Source: Echria macrotheca
Lineage: Eukaryota; Ascomycota; Sordariomycetes; Sordariales; Schizotheciaceae
Reading direction: 5' to 3'
Length of the DNA stretch: 64,000 bases
Assembly (NCBI GenBank): GCA_030411725.1
Contig: MU839827.1
Location: 4,843,027 to 4,907,026 of the forward strand
A program made the position numbers and the translations under genes. The notes under the pieces are model-generated. The model worked only from the letters and a program-made list of their open reading frames with translations. It did not search any database and was not told the origin of the DNA. Position 1 is the first letter of the stretch. Each line of letters opens with the position of its first letter. Positions 21,340-33,251 of the stretch are shown here, one piece after another.

Positions 21340-22779
21340 TTAACTGCACGACCCAAAGCCGCCCTGGCATCCGGCTCCGCAGTAGTCACCGGTGGAACCA
21401 CTAACACCAGACTGTTAGCCGTGAATCTCAAGTGAGTCAGGGTGAATAAACTTACCACCATCCCCATTGCGAGCAGCAATTGCCGAACGGCGAGCCCTGG
21501 CAGGTAAACTGACCACCGCTGTTGCCAGCACAGGTACCATCAGTCGAGACCGCTAGACCACCGCCGCCGCCACCACCACCACCTCCTCCTCCGCCACCTC
21601 CGCCTCCACTGCTGCCTCCACCAACCGCCGCACCCGTCGTACCATCGCGATACCAGTTACCCGATGGATCACCCAGACACTCGCCCACAGTCACGGCGCG
21701 ATACCCTCTCGACTGGGTAGTCTGGATGATATGCTCGGCAAGTGCCTGAACGGTGTACTGATGCACATCGTGCTCGAGACTGATGTACGCATTGCGGCTG
21801 GCATCGCCGCTGACAGCGCTGTCAAAGATGTTCATGCTTGTTCCAATGGCGCCGGGGCTGTCGTTGTTGTAGTCTAGCGTGTCGATATTCCAGATGATGA
21901 CGTGGTATCCGAGCGCGGCCATATCGGCCTGGCAGGCGCCGGCGCAATTACCATAGGGCGGACGCATGTACGTGGGGAAGTAGCCGAGAATGTTGCGGAA
22001 CAAGTCCTCGTTGGCGCCCATCTGCTGGCGGCGGCCGGCCGTGTCGAGGCTGTCAAGGTCGGCGTGGTTGAAGGTGTGAGAGGCGACCTGGTGGCCGTCG
22101 GACACCATGCGGCGGATGATGTCCGGATAGGGCGCCTGGGATGCATCGGCGAAGTTTAGTCCGTTGATGAAGAAGGTCGACTTGACGCCGTACCGGGCTA
22201 GGAGGTCGAGAAGCGCGCTAGTGTAGATGTACGGGCCGTCGTCGAAGGTTATGGCGATGGTCCCGGGGGTGCTGCAAGACGCGATTGAGACGCCTGTCTT
22301 GTTATTAGCGCCTGGAAGTTCTAGTCTCGGGTCGTCAAACTGTACCGTATGGGATACTCCCAAACTGCGGTCGAGGAACGTCTAGAACACCTCCTCCTCC
22401 CCCTCCTCCACCACCTCCACCATCGCCGCCGCCGCCACTGCCTCCTCCGCCACCACTACTCAGTGTCAGCGATATTCACCCAGTAGTAGTTGTTTCGGTA
22501 GGGATAGACATACCCGCTGCAGGTGCCATACTGAGCCTGGCATCCAGCACCACAATGTGCATCGGTCGTTCCGCACCAGTTATACTGCGAACAACATACA
22601 CCGGCGCCGCAGGACCCGATACCGGGTCCGCATGTCTCCCGCTTCTGGAGGAGATGGAGGTCCCTCGCATGTTCACGGGACCAGGGTGTCGTGTCCGGGT
22701 CGAAGGCGACAGCGGCAGCCGCCGCCGCACTTACAAGCCCGACCAACGGGAAGATGCTCCCGCGTAATAAAGTTATCAT
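21340..22779 (-). CDS. Chitin deacetylase (CE4) with two hevein-type chitin-binding modules
   Basis: Exons 22779-22514, 22455-22346, 22293-21456 and 21400-21340 encode 424 residues. A signal peptide (about residues 1-24, Ala-rich) is followed by a CBM18 module (CGPGIGSCGAGVCCSQYNWC), a Gly-rich linker, the NodB deacetylase domain, a second poly-Gly linker and a C-terminal CBM18 (NCCSQWGWCGSTGDYCGAGC) completed across the last intron. NodB motifs are intact: TFDDGPY (Asp143 base, Asp144 metal), SHTFNHAD (His198 and His202 metal ligands), MRPPYGNC and LEHDVHQ. It should remove acetyl groups from cell-wall chitin to give chitosan outside the cell. The first intron ends in a GAGTAG tandem acceptor, so two forms differing by one Ser are possible. 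An upstream in-frame ATG at 22800 is an alternative start. Confidence 0.9.
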
Positions 22780-24760
22780 TTTGATTAAGCCGATAGGCAA
22801 AGACGGGTGGGATAAAACGATCGTCTGTCTTTGGGGAACGGGAAATACAAACTTAGCCAGGGGGGGAACGAAACTTTAATGCTCGAGAACCCGGTTCCAG
22901 ACGACAGGCAGGCCATGGCCAGGCCGGCGTAGCCCGGCGACCACAGGTGCATTCGGCAACCCACCAGCTCGAGGCAGACCCTCTATCACCTGAGCACTAG
23001 CGCAGCCCGATGGAACGGGCGGGCCTTGGTGAGTTGAGAAAGAGTGTGGGTGGCGGGGTCGGCTCCAGCAGTGGTGTGGAGGGGGGTCTGGTGGTGGTGC
23101 TGCTGTCTGTGCATGACCGTGACTTTTTCTTCAAGCCGCATTGCTCTTCCGCATTGCCGGTGGTCGGCAGCGGTGGCTGGAAAGGGCTTGCATTTGCTTG
23201 CATTTGCTTGCATTCTGTGTGCATGGACAGCCACATGGGCACCGAATCAGAGCCACACTCTTGATGTTTCTCCGCACCAACTTGCATTGTTTTTCTTGTT
23301 GAGCTGTGTTCGCTCGCATAACAACCAAAACTATTGAAAGGGCCGGTCATGAACTCGACAAATCAGGACGACCAGGTGCCTTTGTTGCTGGCGCGGGCCG
23401 TCGCCAGCGCGACACATCAGCTGTGTGGCCGCTGGTCAGTGGTGGGCCGGCCCGCAGCTGATGTCCCCTTCGAGCCTCTCAGCGCCGGCTCACGCTACTC
23501 TGGCCTGAAAACAACGCGAGCGCGACCCGGTGCCCCTCGTATCCAGCCCGACCCCGCACCCGTCGACGCACTCCACGCTAGCGATCGACACCAAGCGTAA
23601 ATTTAGCAACCCTCCCAGCCACTGACGCAAGGCCGTCTTCACCTTGCTGCTCCAGTTGTTTGGTCTTGTTCCTTGTTTCCTTGAAGCTGGGACGTCTGCC
23701 TTCTCATGCCTCTCCAGACGGCCCAGAGGTGCCCAGGCGGCGCGAGGTCTGACCGTAAATAAGGCGCCGGTAGCACTCGGCGCGCCAATGACCCGAGCCC
23801 GAGCTGGCCGCCGTCGCATTGGGATTTGGGACCAGGCGGCAGTTGGCCGACCCCTCATCAGTGCCTTACTGATCATCAGACGCCTAACCCCGAACGAATC
23901 CGCTGATGCGCGATGCGGTCATGACTAACTGTCACTGACTGCCAAGGCCTCGATACGAAAAGCTGCGGAGGCGATAGACGGCCCTATGGGGTGGTTGTGG
24001 AGAAGACCATGGATGTTATTGTCGACCGGCGAGAATCTGACAGAGGGGTAAGCTTCGTATTTGACCACGTTCTTGAAGAAATCGCGATCCCACGGGTAAG
24101 CGGCAACTTGTAGAACTGATTTACAGGACGTATGAAGTCAGTAGTAATCCTTGGCATGTAAAATGCGAAGGAACGATAAACTCCGCGTAGTCATGAACCG
24201 ACGTCACACAGACTGACTCAGCGAAGCCTGTGCCAACATCAACGCTTTGTCAGTGTCCCTCACATAGGTAGGCAGGCTCCTGCAACCACCATCCCATAAT
24301 TTCACCCCTGCCGGTAGGTTCAGACGAAGTCCCTAGTTAGTTGAATTTTCTCATGGAATAATATGAAACTGCATGCACGTGCCCGAGTTTTGTAGAGAGA
24401 TCTCTTTTTGTATCTCCTGAACATTACGCATCTTTCTGTGCACTGCGGGAGTTTGATCGAACCTAGACGGTCGAAGAATAATATGTGTGGATAGAACGAT
24501 GGGATGAGATACTCAAAGGACATGGACCCATAAAGGTGTCCAGGAGCGCGCTGTAAGCAAACGGCGCGCCTTGCCTAGGTACAAGCAGTTACGCTTCTCC
24601 GATCGACTTAGACTTCTCTGCACTACTTGGCTAACTTTATTGGTTAGGCTTGACAGCCTTCTCGCACCTCACGCACCCCTAGTTTAGGAACCTTAGTCTT
24701 ACTCCCACACACGTGAAAATGAATACCCAGCCGAAGAGCTATCAAGACACCAAGAGAAAA
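22780..24760. other. Two-kilobase intergenic region without recognised gene
   Basis: It contains a 10-bp tandem repeat at 23186-23214 and short open frames on both strands (23010-23264, 23334-23600, 23644-23928) that lack domains and introns of normal form. It includes the promoter of the leftward chitin deacetylase gene. I see no RNA gene. Confidence 0.35.
23186..23214 (+). repeat. 10-bp tandem repeat, nearly three copies
   Basis: GCTTGCATTT occurs twice in full followed by GCTTGCATT. The period is one helical turn; it is probably a simple microsatellite. Confidence 0.7.
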
Positions 24761-25378
24761 TCAGAGCGCGTAACCCTCCAAATCCTCAGCCATCCCCTTC
24801 CTCGTCCACACGGCCGAAAGCTCGCCCCCAAACACCCTCAGCGGCCTGTCCCCTCGATACTCAAACCCAAGCCCTCTCAACACGCCCATCGACGCCTCAT
24901 TCTTCGGATTGCAGAACCCAAACACACCGTTATCCAACTTGCCCTCCTTCTCCAGAAAGTCCATAATCCCGACCGCCGCTTCCTTAGTGTACCCCTTCCT
25001 CATATGCTCTGGCAACACGACAAAGCCGATATCCGGCGCGTCGTAGCAGTCAGGCGGCTCACCCCTCATCAGTCCCACCGTGCCGATGGGCGTCGCATTC
25101 TTGAGATCATGCAGCTTGTCGCCGGAAGAAGACGAAGGTTTGAGGGAGACGAGATATGTCCCGTAGCCGTTGCGTGCGTGTTCCGACGGGAACCGGCCGG
25201 CGAGCAGTTTGCGGGCGGCCTCGCGGGTCATGATGGGACTCGGTCCGCCGCCGATTGAGGCGATGAACCCGGGTGTGTTGTAGAGGGTGACCATGAAGTC
25301 GCAGTGGGCGTCGAGGGTGGGTTGAAGATAGGAGAGGAAGAGGCGGGGAGTTTCGACGTAGAAGTTTGGGTCTGTCAT
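24761..25378 (-). CDS. GNAT family N-acetyltransferase (RimJ/RimL-like)
   Basis: A single-exon protein of 205 residues that begins MTDPNFYVETPRLFLSYLQ, the usual opening beta-strand of the Acetyltransf_3 subgroup. A central IGTVGLMRG strand, DIGFVVLPEHMRKGYTKEAA (the acetyl-CoA pyrophosphate loop, here R-K-G-Y-T-K-E) and NEASMGVLRGLGFEYRG (the CoA-side Asn and the C-terminal helix-strand) complete the fold. It is likely to transfer acetyl from acetyl-CoA to a small amine or protein N-terminus; the substrate is not predictable. It has no signal peptide. The DNA around the stop codon shows no terminator-like features. Confidence 0.85.
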   Translation of the reverse strand: MTDPNFYVETPRLFLSYLQPTLDAHCDFMVTLYNTPGFIASIGGGPSPIMTREAARKLLAGRFPSEHARNGYGTYLVSLKPSSSSGDKLHDLKNATPIGTVGLMRGEPPDCYDAPDIGFVVLPEHMRKGYTKEAAVGIMDFLEKEGKLDNGVFGFCNPKNEASMGVLRGLGFEYRGDRPLRVFGGELSAVWTRKGMAEDLEGYAL

Positions 25379-25892
25379 TTTTGTCTCTTATGTGGATTTC
25401 CTGCTGGCCGGCGGATATGGAACTTTGGTGGGCCTGGGTTGAAGTGTGTGGGGTTCGAATTTGCGTTTGAAGCTACTGGTACTGTTAATCTGATGGGCGT
25501 TTGAGGTGGTTGTGTGTGGATGTGTGGCCTCGACGGTCGGAGGTGAAGGATGAGGATATTATACCCGTAACTTGTGCGCCGAGATAAGGAAAGTTATATC
25601 TCGGTATACGATTGATTCACCTCGGACTCTGTCTCTTTATGATAGATGAGAACCCTGCATATGACTCAACAGCCAAGCTATCGCCGTATTTTGCCGGATG
25701 CAACCGTGATCCTTCCGGCTATCCCCGCCTCATGTCCGCTGGGTTGGGACGTTTTGGTTCAACTTTCGGGATGTCGAGCCATCATATTAACTATATAAGG
25801 TACCATGGTTAAGAAGATGTTACCCGAACCCTGAATTGATGTTGACGCCCTGGGTATGTAGGCCCAACGGTATCTACTTAGTGTCACTCCTG
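25379..25892. other. Intergenic, GNAT promoter and 3' flank of the TM protein gene
   Basis: This 514-base stretch shows nothing recognisable. Confidence 0.35.
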
Positions 25893-27217
25893 TCACCCTC
25901 CATGGCCCTCCTTCAGCCCACACCAAAGGACATTTGCGTCGCCCATCCAAGAGCAATACGATATCCAAACCTGTGCGGCGGCGAGCACAGTTGACACAAT
26001 TCCAAACATAATCGCCACGAGAATGGCCATCAGGCCACACCACCACATGAAGCGTGGCGACTTCTTCCTGTCACCAAGCCTGCCGATAAAACTTGTCGGT
26101 GTTGGCTCCTCTGCCTCCTGCCAGAGGACGTGCAGTCGCGCTCCCCAAAAGGGAAACTGGTCGTACAGACTGTGGACATCCGTCAGCTTCTGCACGTCGT
26201 CGGCGTCGTCCGAGGTCGATGCGTGAAATTGGACCGTCCGCAGTAGCATGGGGTCCAGGTTCTCCTTCTCGACATCCGTTGCCAGTAGTCGCTGTGAGCG
26301 CGAGTCGCCGACGGGAGGAAAGAGTATCTCCAGCGTTAGCAGCGTTTCCTGGAGGAGTGACAGAGGCAGGCAGCCCCTTTTGTGTGTTAGCGGTGTCTAC
26401 TTATTGAGATAGTTGTGCTCGGCGGATGATCGTACTGTGGAAGGGACTGCGCAAAGAGATCAGAGACCTTTGACGTCCCCGCGGCCCCACTGGACCCTGG
26501 ATGGTCCCGGGTTTGTGAGAGAACTTCTATGGATCTTAGGAGAAATGCCGGATGTGCAAAGATGTAAACCTTTTTCCAGTCTGATCCTTTGAGCAGAAGA
26601 AGGTGGTCGGTTACGTGATCGGTCCACTCAACTTCGACGCTGGCGTATCTCTTTAGGTAGTCGGCGGTGAGCTTGTCGAGAGAAAGTGCCTGGCTGCCGT
26701 TGATTTGTCCATGGGTTGAGCTTTGGGTTGAGTTTTGGGGCAGTATACGGGCCAAGTACTCGGCCGGCGTCTCGTGGTCCATCCACCTCCGGCGGAAAAC
26801 GGCGCCGCCCATGCCACGTGAGGAGCATCCCGTCATCAACATGAGACGCAAGCAGAGGTCAATGAGCGCGGGATTGTCAACGAGGGTATTGAGATCATGT
26901 CGTGATTTGTCTGATTTAGTTCTCAATATGGCCATGGCCGAAACGACACTGCCAAGAGCAGGCTCTCGCACTTCACTCTGGCAGTATTTGAAGAAGCAGT
27001 CGAGCGGCGGGCTGCCGTCTGGTGTCGCAGGGTCGGCGGTGGTGCCGTCCAGGGGTCCCCATATTGCGCGCTCAAGTTTTTCTTTGAACTCCTGGCTGGG
27101 TTGCGCTGGGAGGTGTCCAAGTTCCATTGTGGTCGATAAAACTCGAGATCTGCCTTTTGGTCCAGTTTCGGGGGTGAAGTCGGCATGTGCTGGTGGGCGA
27201 GCTTTTGGCCAGACCAA
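25893..27217 (-). CDS. Uncharacterised fungal protein with C-terminal membrane segments
   Basis: Two exons, 27217-26436 and 26376-25893, give about 421 residues. The proposed intron (donor GTACGA, branch CGCTAAC, acceptor AAAAG, 59 nt) keeps frame into LSLLQETLLTLEILFPP, but a join using GTAGAC at 26391 was also considered and failed on frame, so the exact junction is uncertain. The N-terminal two thirds is a soluble helical region (NPALIDLCLRLMLMTGC, KLTADYLKRYASVEVEWTDH, WKKVYIFAHPAFLL). The C-terminus has HSLYDQFPFWGARLHVL, then strongly hydrophobic segments around FMWWCGLMAILVAIMFGIVS. This layout recurs in fungal proteins of unknown function. The start may instead be the ATG at 27127. 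It shares a 286-base promoter gap with the divergent protease-like/permease gene. Confidence 0.6.
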
Positions 27218-27503
27218 GTTCGCAGGGGTTGTTCAGCTCGGCTGCGCCCCTGGGCAGAGCGTCTAACTTGAGCTTAGTTCGCTGCAGAGATCGTAGAATA
27301 CCGGGCGTTTATTGGTTATTCACAGGCGATGAGACAAGCCCATTTCAGGGGGTCCCGCGCCCGGCGCGCTTCGCGGTTTCCCCAAGACTCGACGAGGCTC
27401 TGGACTCGCACATCTCTCCAAAAAAAACATCATCACTCGCGACCGTCACGGCACTCCGAGACACGACCAAAGACGTTTCCCGTCATGACCGCGCCTCCCT
27501 GAC
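27218..27503. promoter_or_regulatory. Bidirectional promoter gap
   Basis: 286 bases between the divergent starts at 27217 and 27504. No clear TATA box. The arrangement suggests, but does not show, common regulation of the two unusual genes. Confidence 0.4.
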
Positions 27504-30500
27504 ATGTCGCTGGCCATCCTACAGCCAGTCAGCCTTAACGAACATCACATCATGCTCCAAATATTTCAACGCCGGAAGAGGAAGGAACATGGTGATGCCA
27601 ACAAGAAGCGGAATGATGAGGGGGCCGGCGATGGCAATGGCCATGGAACCAAAATACAGCCCTCTGACATTGGTACCAGCGTCCCTGACGAGCCCGCGGC
27701 TCTATCCTTGTTCGTATCCTTGCTGGAGCTTGTGAAGGATATAGGGAGCGGCAACTATCGTTCCCCAGACGCAGATCCAGAGACTCGCATGGTGCGGACG
27801 AACGCACAGGAACTCGGAAGCAGCGATATGAGCAATGCCACCACACAGGAAACCAACAATTCTACTATGCCAGACCCCGCTCCGGTTCCCAACGACACGA
27901 ACCTTCCCTCGAGACAGCCCGAAGCTACCGCAGTTGAGCGGGAGGGAGCTCCGTCCACGAACCTGTTGGCCCAAACGCAGCCTCTAGTAGACAGTACCTC
28001 AAAGAGTACGTCTACGAATAGGACGAAAGCAAGCAATTTGCAGCCATCGGCCTACATTCTGGCCCAGGCGGCTGATGCTGGACCCAGCACTGTCGGTTGC
28101 ACCCCTCCGCCAGCCACCCACCAAAATGCGGAAGCCTCTTTGTCGCCAGCGACGATGCCATCCACGAATAAAGCCGATCAAGTTCAGGAGGCAACCCTAA
28201 CTGCAGCGGCCGACCCTACCGCTTCGGTGGCTTCCCGAGAAACCCCGAACTTTGACGTCGAGATATTCAGGGGTCCATTGGAGCGGCTCCAATCTTTAGA
28301 TCCCGCGTCGTCTACACGACTCAAGGCCAACCGAAACGCCACATTCAGTCCCGCGGAAAGAGAGAAACTCGGCGTCCTCAAAGGTCTAGTCAAGGGTCAC
28401 CGGAGCAAGCTCTTCAAAGGGAGGACGCTTCCAATTTTCGACTTATTTCTCGCCGAAGTTTCAGATGACACCAGCAATCCTTCCAGGACGTTCGGGACGT
28501 GCATTTGTGTCAAGGGCCTTATTTCGGATGAGGAGATCAAGCGCTTCCATACTGTCCTATCCCAAAAGGAAGTGAGGTCGCTTTATGCTCCACTCCGACT
28601 GTGCTATCAGCGCAGCCCAATTGACCTTTCAGCCAAAGAGAGTACTAAGAAGGCGACCATCATAAAGCGGCCACCCGGTGACTGGACCTTGTCTGGGGCT
28701 GTCGTTCGGACGGAAGACCAGGACCGCGCATTCGAGACAACAATTGGCGGACTCGTCACTGTCGGAGATAGCTACTACTTGATGACTGGCTACCACCCCC
28801 CAGACGAGGCCCGCGAGTCAGCAATTCCGGGGGAGGACGGAGACTTGGAACCGTCGATATCTTCGTTCGAGACCTTGGTTGATGCTGACTTTGATGACGA
28901 TGTCGCTCAGGCTCTTGTCTTCGGAGACAATGACAAACCCGAGGGCACCGACAAGACGCATGGCGGCCGCTCTGAAGGATATTATAGCCTGCCATTCCCG
29001 CTCGATAGTGCCGCCGGAGTCGCAGGCGAGGACGGGACCGACAGCCATTGGAGACTGCTTTCGGCAAAAGAGAGCCTTCGACTGCCGAACATGGTGATCT
29101 CGCCAGCCCCCCATGACACAGCTTCATCCGAATCCACTCACCTACCTGGAAGCTACATCCAGAGTGGATTCCGCTCACCTGAAGGCTTGTCAAACGTCAC
29201 CATTAACGCTGGCGTGAGCGGAGTCGGCACCGGCAGTCTCCTGCGAGAGCCATCATTCTTGATGTTGAACGGGGCTTTCCAAGACGTCTGGGCCATCCAG
29301 CTTCATGACGGCTTTCTTATCCAGCGTGGAGACTCCGGCTCATGGGTCCTGAATGCAGACTTTCGCATTGTCGGCTCCATAGTCGCCTTTTCCAACGATT
29401 GCGCATACATGGTCTCTTTCGTCGACCAGGTAGCCGAGATCGAAAGAGCTCTATCCGGCGTGGTTAGAATTCCAAGCCCATTCGAACTGCTGGTAGATCT
29501 CGCTCACCACACGTTTTCTGTCGATCATGACACAGAGAGAGCCCTGGTCTTTGCCCAACGAGCACTATCAGATGATTCTGCGGGCGCGGCTTTGGGCTTT
29601 TTGGCTGCGCAACAAGCTTTAAGTGACGTCTTCGAGAGCTCATCGCAGGATGAACGGGGCCGCCTTGCTACAATTCTCTGCAAAGAGGGCCGCGATCTGG
29701 ACATCCTCAAATCAAATAGATCATCGACATATACCGAACTTCTTCCACTCGCAAGGAATCTTGCACGGGAATATCAACAAGATCCCAAGGCTCCATCACC
29801 ATATGCCACGACATCAAAGCTTGTGTCGAGCGGAGTCGAGGGCTGGTCATCAAGAAATCCCTACAGGAAATATGTCAGCAGCAATCCAGGAACTGGAATA
29901 GACGCCCACCAAGAAACATCTGCTGGTCCAACGGCCAGTGAGGCGAGAAATGGGGACCAAAGCATGCCAGATCGGATGCCAACTCGGGCGGGTGGCGCTC
30001 AACCGTCGGCGAAGCTTCCGACCCATGGAACCGCGACTGATGAACGACCGACAGGCGATGATCGGGGTACAACCTCCCTCCAGATACCCACAATGGACGA
30101 CCACGATGGAATCAGTATCGATAACGTTAGAATACCTCTCCCCAATGACGATCCAAACGTAGTAAGGATCTCCCCACCCTCAACTCACCTTATAATAACT
30201 AACTCCAGTTTTCAGATCTTTGTGGTGAACACTGAAGAACCGTTGCCGACCAACTCGATGTCTCAGTTCGCTGTTGCCTGTTTGATCCTCAACCGTGCCA
30301 TCGGGTCTGGTATTTTCATCCAGCCCTTCAATGTGCTGTTCCAGATAGAGAGCACCGGCATTGCCCTTCTCATCTGGGTTGTTGCTGGCCTCGTCGTTCT
30401 CGTCCTCATGCTTTGCTGGGTGGAGATGGCACTCTCTGTTCCCCGCTATCTCGTACGAGGTGTCATGAGACCCATCATCAGCTCAGGAGGGGATGGTCTT

Positions 30501-32030
30501 TACGTGAGTAACAATCGAGGTTGTAGCCTGTGGAGCTTTACTGATGATGGTTCCCACTCCTTGTAGCTGCAACATCTATACAGCCGCCCCCGATTTCTGA
30601 TTACATGCATCTTCGGTATCACCCAACTGGTTTTCGGCAACCTCGGCGCGGAAGCCATTCAGTTCGGTATCTCGATGCAAACACTGATCGACCCCGGCTG
30701 TGCGGAGGGCCAGCCGTGTTACAGCAGGTATAAAGTCGTCGGTTGGGGCCTTGGGGCTGTGTGTGTTTGCGCAATTTCGGCTGCAATGCTCAGGCTCAGG
30801 GGCGGACGATACCTGCCCGATGTCAACGTCCTTTTTGCACTGGTAAAAGTCATCTTCTTGGTCACAACCGCAATTACTGGTATTGCCTACGGCACCATGC
30901 ACGGCAACCAATGTCAGCGCATCAGCTGGCAGGCCGGGAGTGACAAGGGGAACAGTGCGGGCGATATCAGCCTGGCCGTTCTCCTGGCCACGTACGCTTA
31001 CGCGGGTTTCGAACAGCCGTTTTACGTCTTAGCGGACATTAAACATCCTCGACGTATTGCAAAGTCCGCTACCACGGCAGTGCTTATCCTGGTCGTTCTC
31101 TTTCCGCTGGTCAACCTGGGCTACATGTGCGCCGCTCCGGACTTGCAAAACCCTACCGAGAGGAACGTGGTTATCGCCATCTACCGCGTCCTCGGACCAG
31201 AAGACAGCATGACTGCCGAGCGCGTCATTTCTGCCGTGCTTGCGGTTTTCATTCTTGGCAGCATCCTTGCACAAACTTTCACAAGTGCACCGGTGATTTT
31301 CGACATCGTCAAAGGAGGCATACTGTCTTTTCCCCTTTCTTCTCGCCTTGCCCCCCCACTTTTCCGGACCCTGAAGACTCTAAGAGTACCATTGCCAATC
31401 CCGTGGTCTCGTCCCACGATCTTAACAATTGGCGCCACTGTTCTGTTTTCGGCCTTTTCCATTCTGGGTATCTCCCTGGTCGGATTCTCAGTTTCCAGAC
31501 CATCAGCCTCCTACGTATATCTCTCGCTTCTCAGGACCTTGGGCATCACCGGAATCCTTGGGTTCCTTCTTGCCGCCGGCCTCGTGTACCAAAAGATTCG
31601 TAAACCTTATCTTCACCGGTTTTCGATATTGATCAGGTGGCATCGCCTCAAGTGGCTGTCTCCGAAGATGACCAAGAACCTGAAACCGTTCTTAGACCCG
31701 CTACCGGTCGTCTGCGCGACTGTGGCGCTCGGCTTCCTCGTCATCGCCGTCTTCGTTGGCCCGCAGAAAACTCTCGAGGGTGCTGCATTGCCTTATTGGG
31801 CAATACCACTTCTGGCGTGGGCTGTACCCCTATCCGGGGTTGCCTGGTGGTTTGGCTTGTTGTGCACAGAGCTGTATAAGCACAAGGTCCTGACCGTGAA
31901 GAAAACGCTATTCGTCGTTGCACGCGATGACGGGACTGCCGTCGTGGCCGATGAGCTCGTCGAACCCAGCTGGATACCACGTCAGGATCATAATTCATTC
32001 GTGGCAGAAATGACAGACCACATTGCTTAG
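27504..32030 (+). CDS. Trypsin-like domain fused to an APC/LAT-type amino-acid permease
   Basis: Exons 27504-30161, 30216-30503 and 30567-32030 encode 1,469 residues. Residues 1-260 are disordered (Thr/Ser/Pro/Gln). Residues about 270-660 contain LFKGRTLPIFDLFLAEV, FGTCICVKGLISDEEIKRFH, then a degenerate serine-protease-like unit: TIGGLVTVGDSYYLMTGYH (His431) and RGDSGSW (Ser611). After another linker comes a permease: QFAVACLILNRAIGSGIFIQP (helix 1 with the substrate-binding GSGIF), then about 11 more helices to 32030, resembling L-type/methionine permease-like APC carriers. The first intron is 54 nt, phase 0 and without a stop, so the frame is open through it either way. The permease could instead be a separate gene starting near the ATG at 30093; no stop codon separates the parts, so I report one gene. 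Confidence 0.6.
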
Positions 32031-33251
32031 GTAACGAGATGGCAACTGCCTCTCCTAGGTACCTAGGTGTAGTCACGCTCGGGTTCCCTTCAAGAGTTTC
32101 AAACTCACCCGGCTAGATGCCTCGGAAGGATGGATACATGTACCGAAGGAACCTAAATTTGTACATTACAAGACAGAATGTTAACTCGTGTCTGGGATAG
32201 ATGGATGTACTGAACTGTGAGACTATAGAACCTACAAAGGTGCGGCTCAAAGACGACCATCAACGTCTCGATTTGGAGTATGCTGGTGGTCCAAGCTTCC
32301 AGAGATAGCCCACTTACTCCAAAATATTCGGCTTCCCTGCAAGTGATCCCGTTGAGGCATGGTTTCGACGCTGTGCAAGCCATGAGGCTAAGAGCGGGGT
32401 TTGGGGGACCTATGTTCTCAACCCGACGTCGACCACTTCGGGGAAAGTGAGGAAGGACCTTGACACAGTCAGACACACCATGTCAGACCCGCTCAGCATC
32501 GTTACCTGAGTCGCCATCCTAGTGGTCATATTAGTCAAGCTTCAAAAGCCGCTGTCGGATGTCTGCATGTGGTCGGACGTCTGCAAAGCCCCTGAGTCAG
32601 CGCGTGGTGTTCGCAGCCGTCGAGACGGTCAGGCCCTCGCTCAGTTCAATCAAAGACCTTTTGGATACTATCTCAACACTCCCGTCTGAACGCAAAGCCC
32701 TTTTTCGTCTCGAACATCTAGCTGTTGCCGACTCCCAGTGCGTGCTCCCGCTCTCCGACTTAGACACGTTCTACACTGAGCTCGTTGAGGGCGGAAGTAG
32801 GTTGTGAGGTGGCTCGGATCAAATAGGCGTGGAGCGAGAAGAGGATTCTGTGTCTTTTTAGCCAGTCGTTTCCACAAATAAGCGTCAACGAAGGACGACG
32901 GCTAGCCAGACTTGGTGAATTCGAGGAGGGTTTGAACACCTCCCAGGGTCTACAAACGCGTGAGATCCGTGTCGACGTACACCAGCATAATTGATTCATA
33001 GCCGTGGTGGCAGACAGTCGATCCAAATGGCTCTCCATTTCTTTTTTCGGGGCAGTCTTACAACGATATCCAGGAATGTATTACGAGCTGCCTAGGTAAG
33101 GAGGCTAGCCAAAGAACAGGAACATAAATCATTTCGAAGTGCAATGAGCCCAGATCTGGCTATTACGGCGAACTCCTTCATGAACGAAAGAACGAAAGAA
33201 GTGCCAGACTGCCAGATCCCCTTGCTATCTCCTTGATATACCATTCCGCGA
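32031..33251. other. Intergenic region with one unexplained open frame
   Basis: These 1.2 kb include a plus-strand frame at 32559-32807 that reads plausibly (TLPSERKALFRLEHLAV and DLDTFYTELVEGG) but has no recognised domain or partner exon. A perfect CCTAGGTACCTAGG palindrome lies just after the permease stop. Nothing else is seen. Confidence 0.35.
32054..32067. repeat. Perfect 14-bp palindrome CCTAGGTACCTAGG
   Basis: Self-complementary over all 14 bases, 24 bases after the permease stop codon. It is the cleanest example of a motif family scattered through the intergenic DNA of this window. Confidence 0.75.

Noticed and set aside
21522..21749. Poly-proline plus-strand frame
   Set aside because: Antisense of the poly-Gly linker of the chitin deacetylase.
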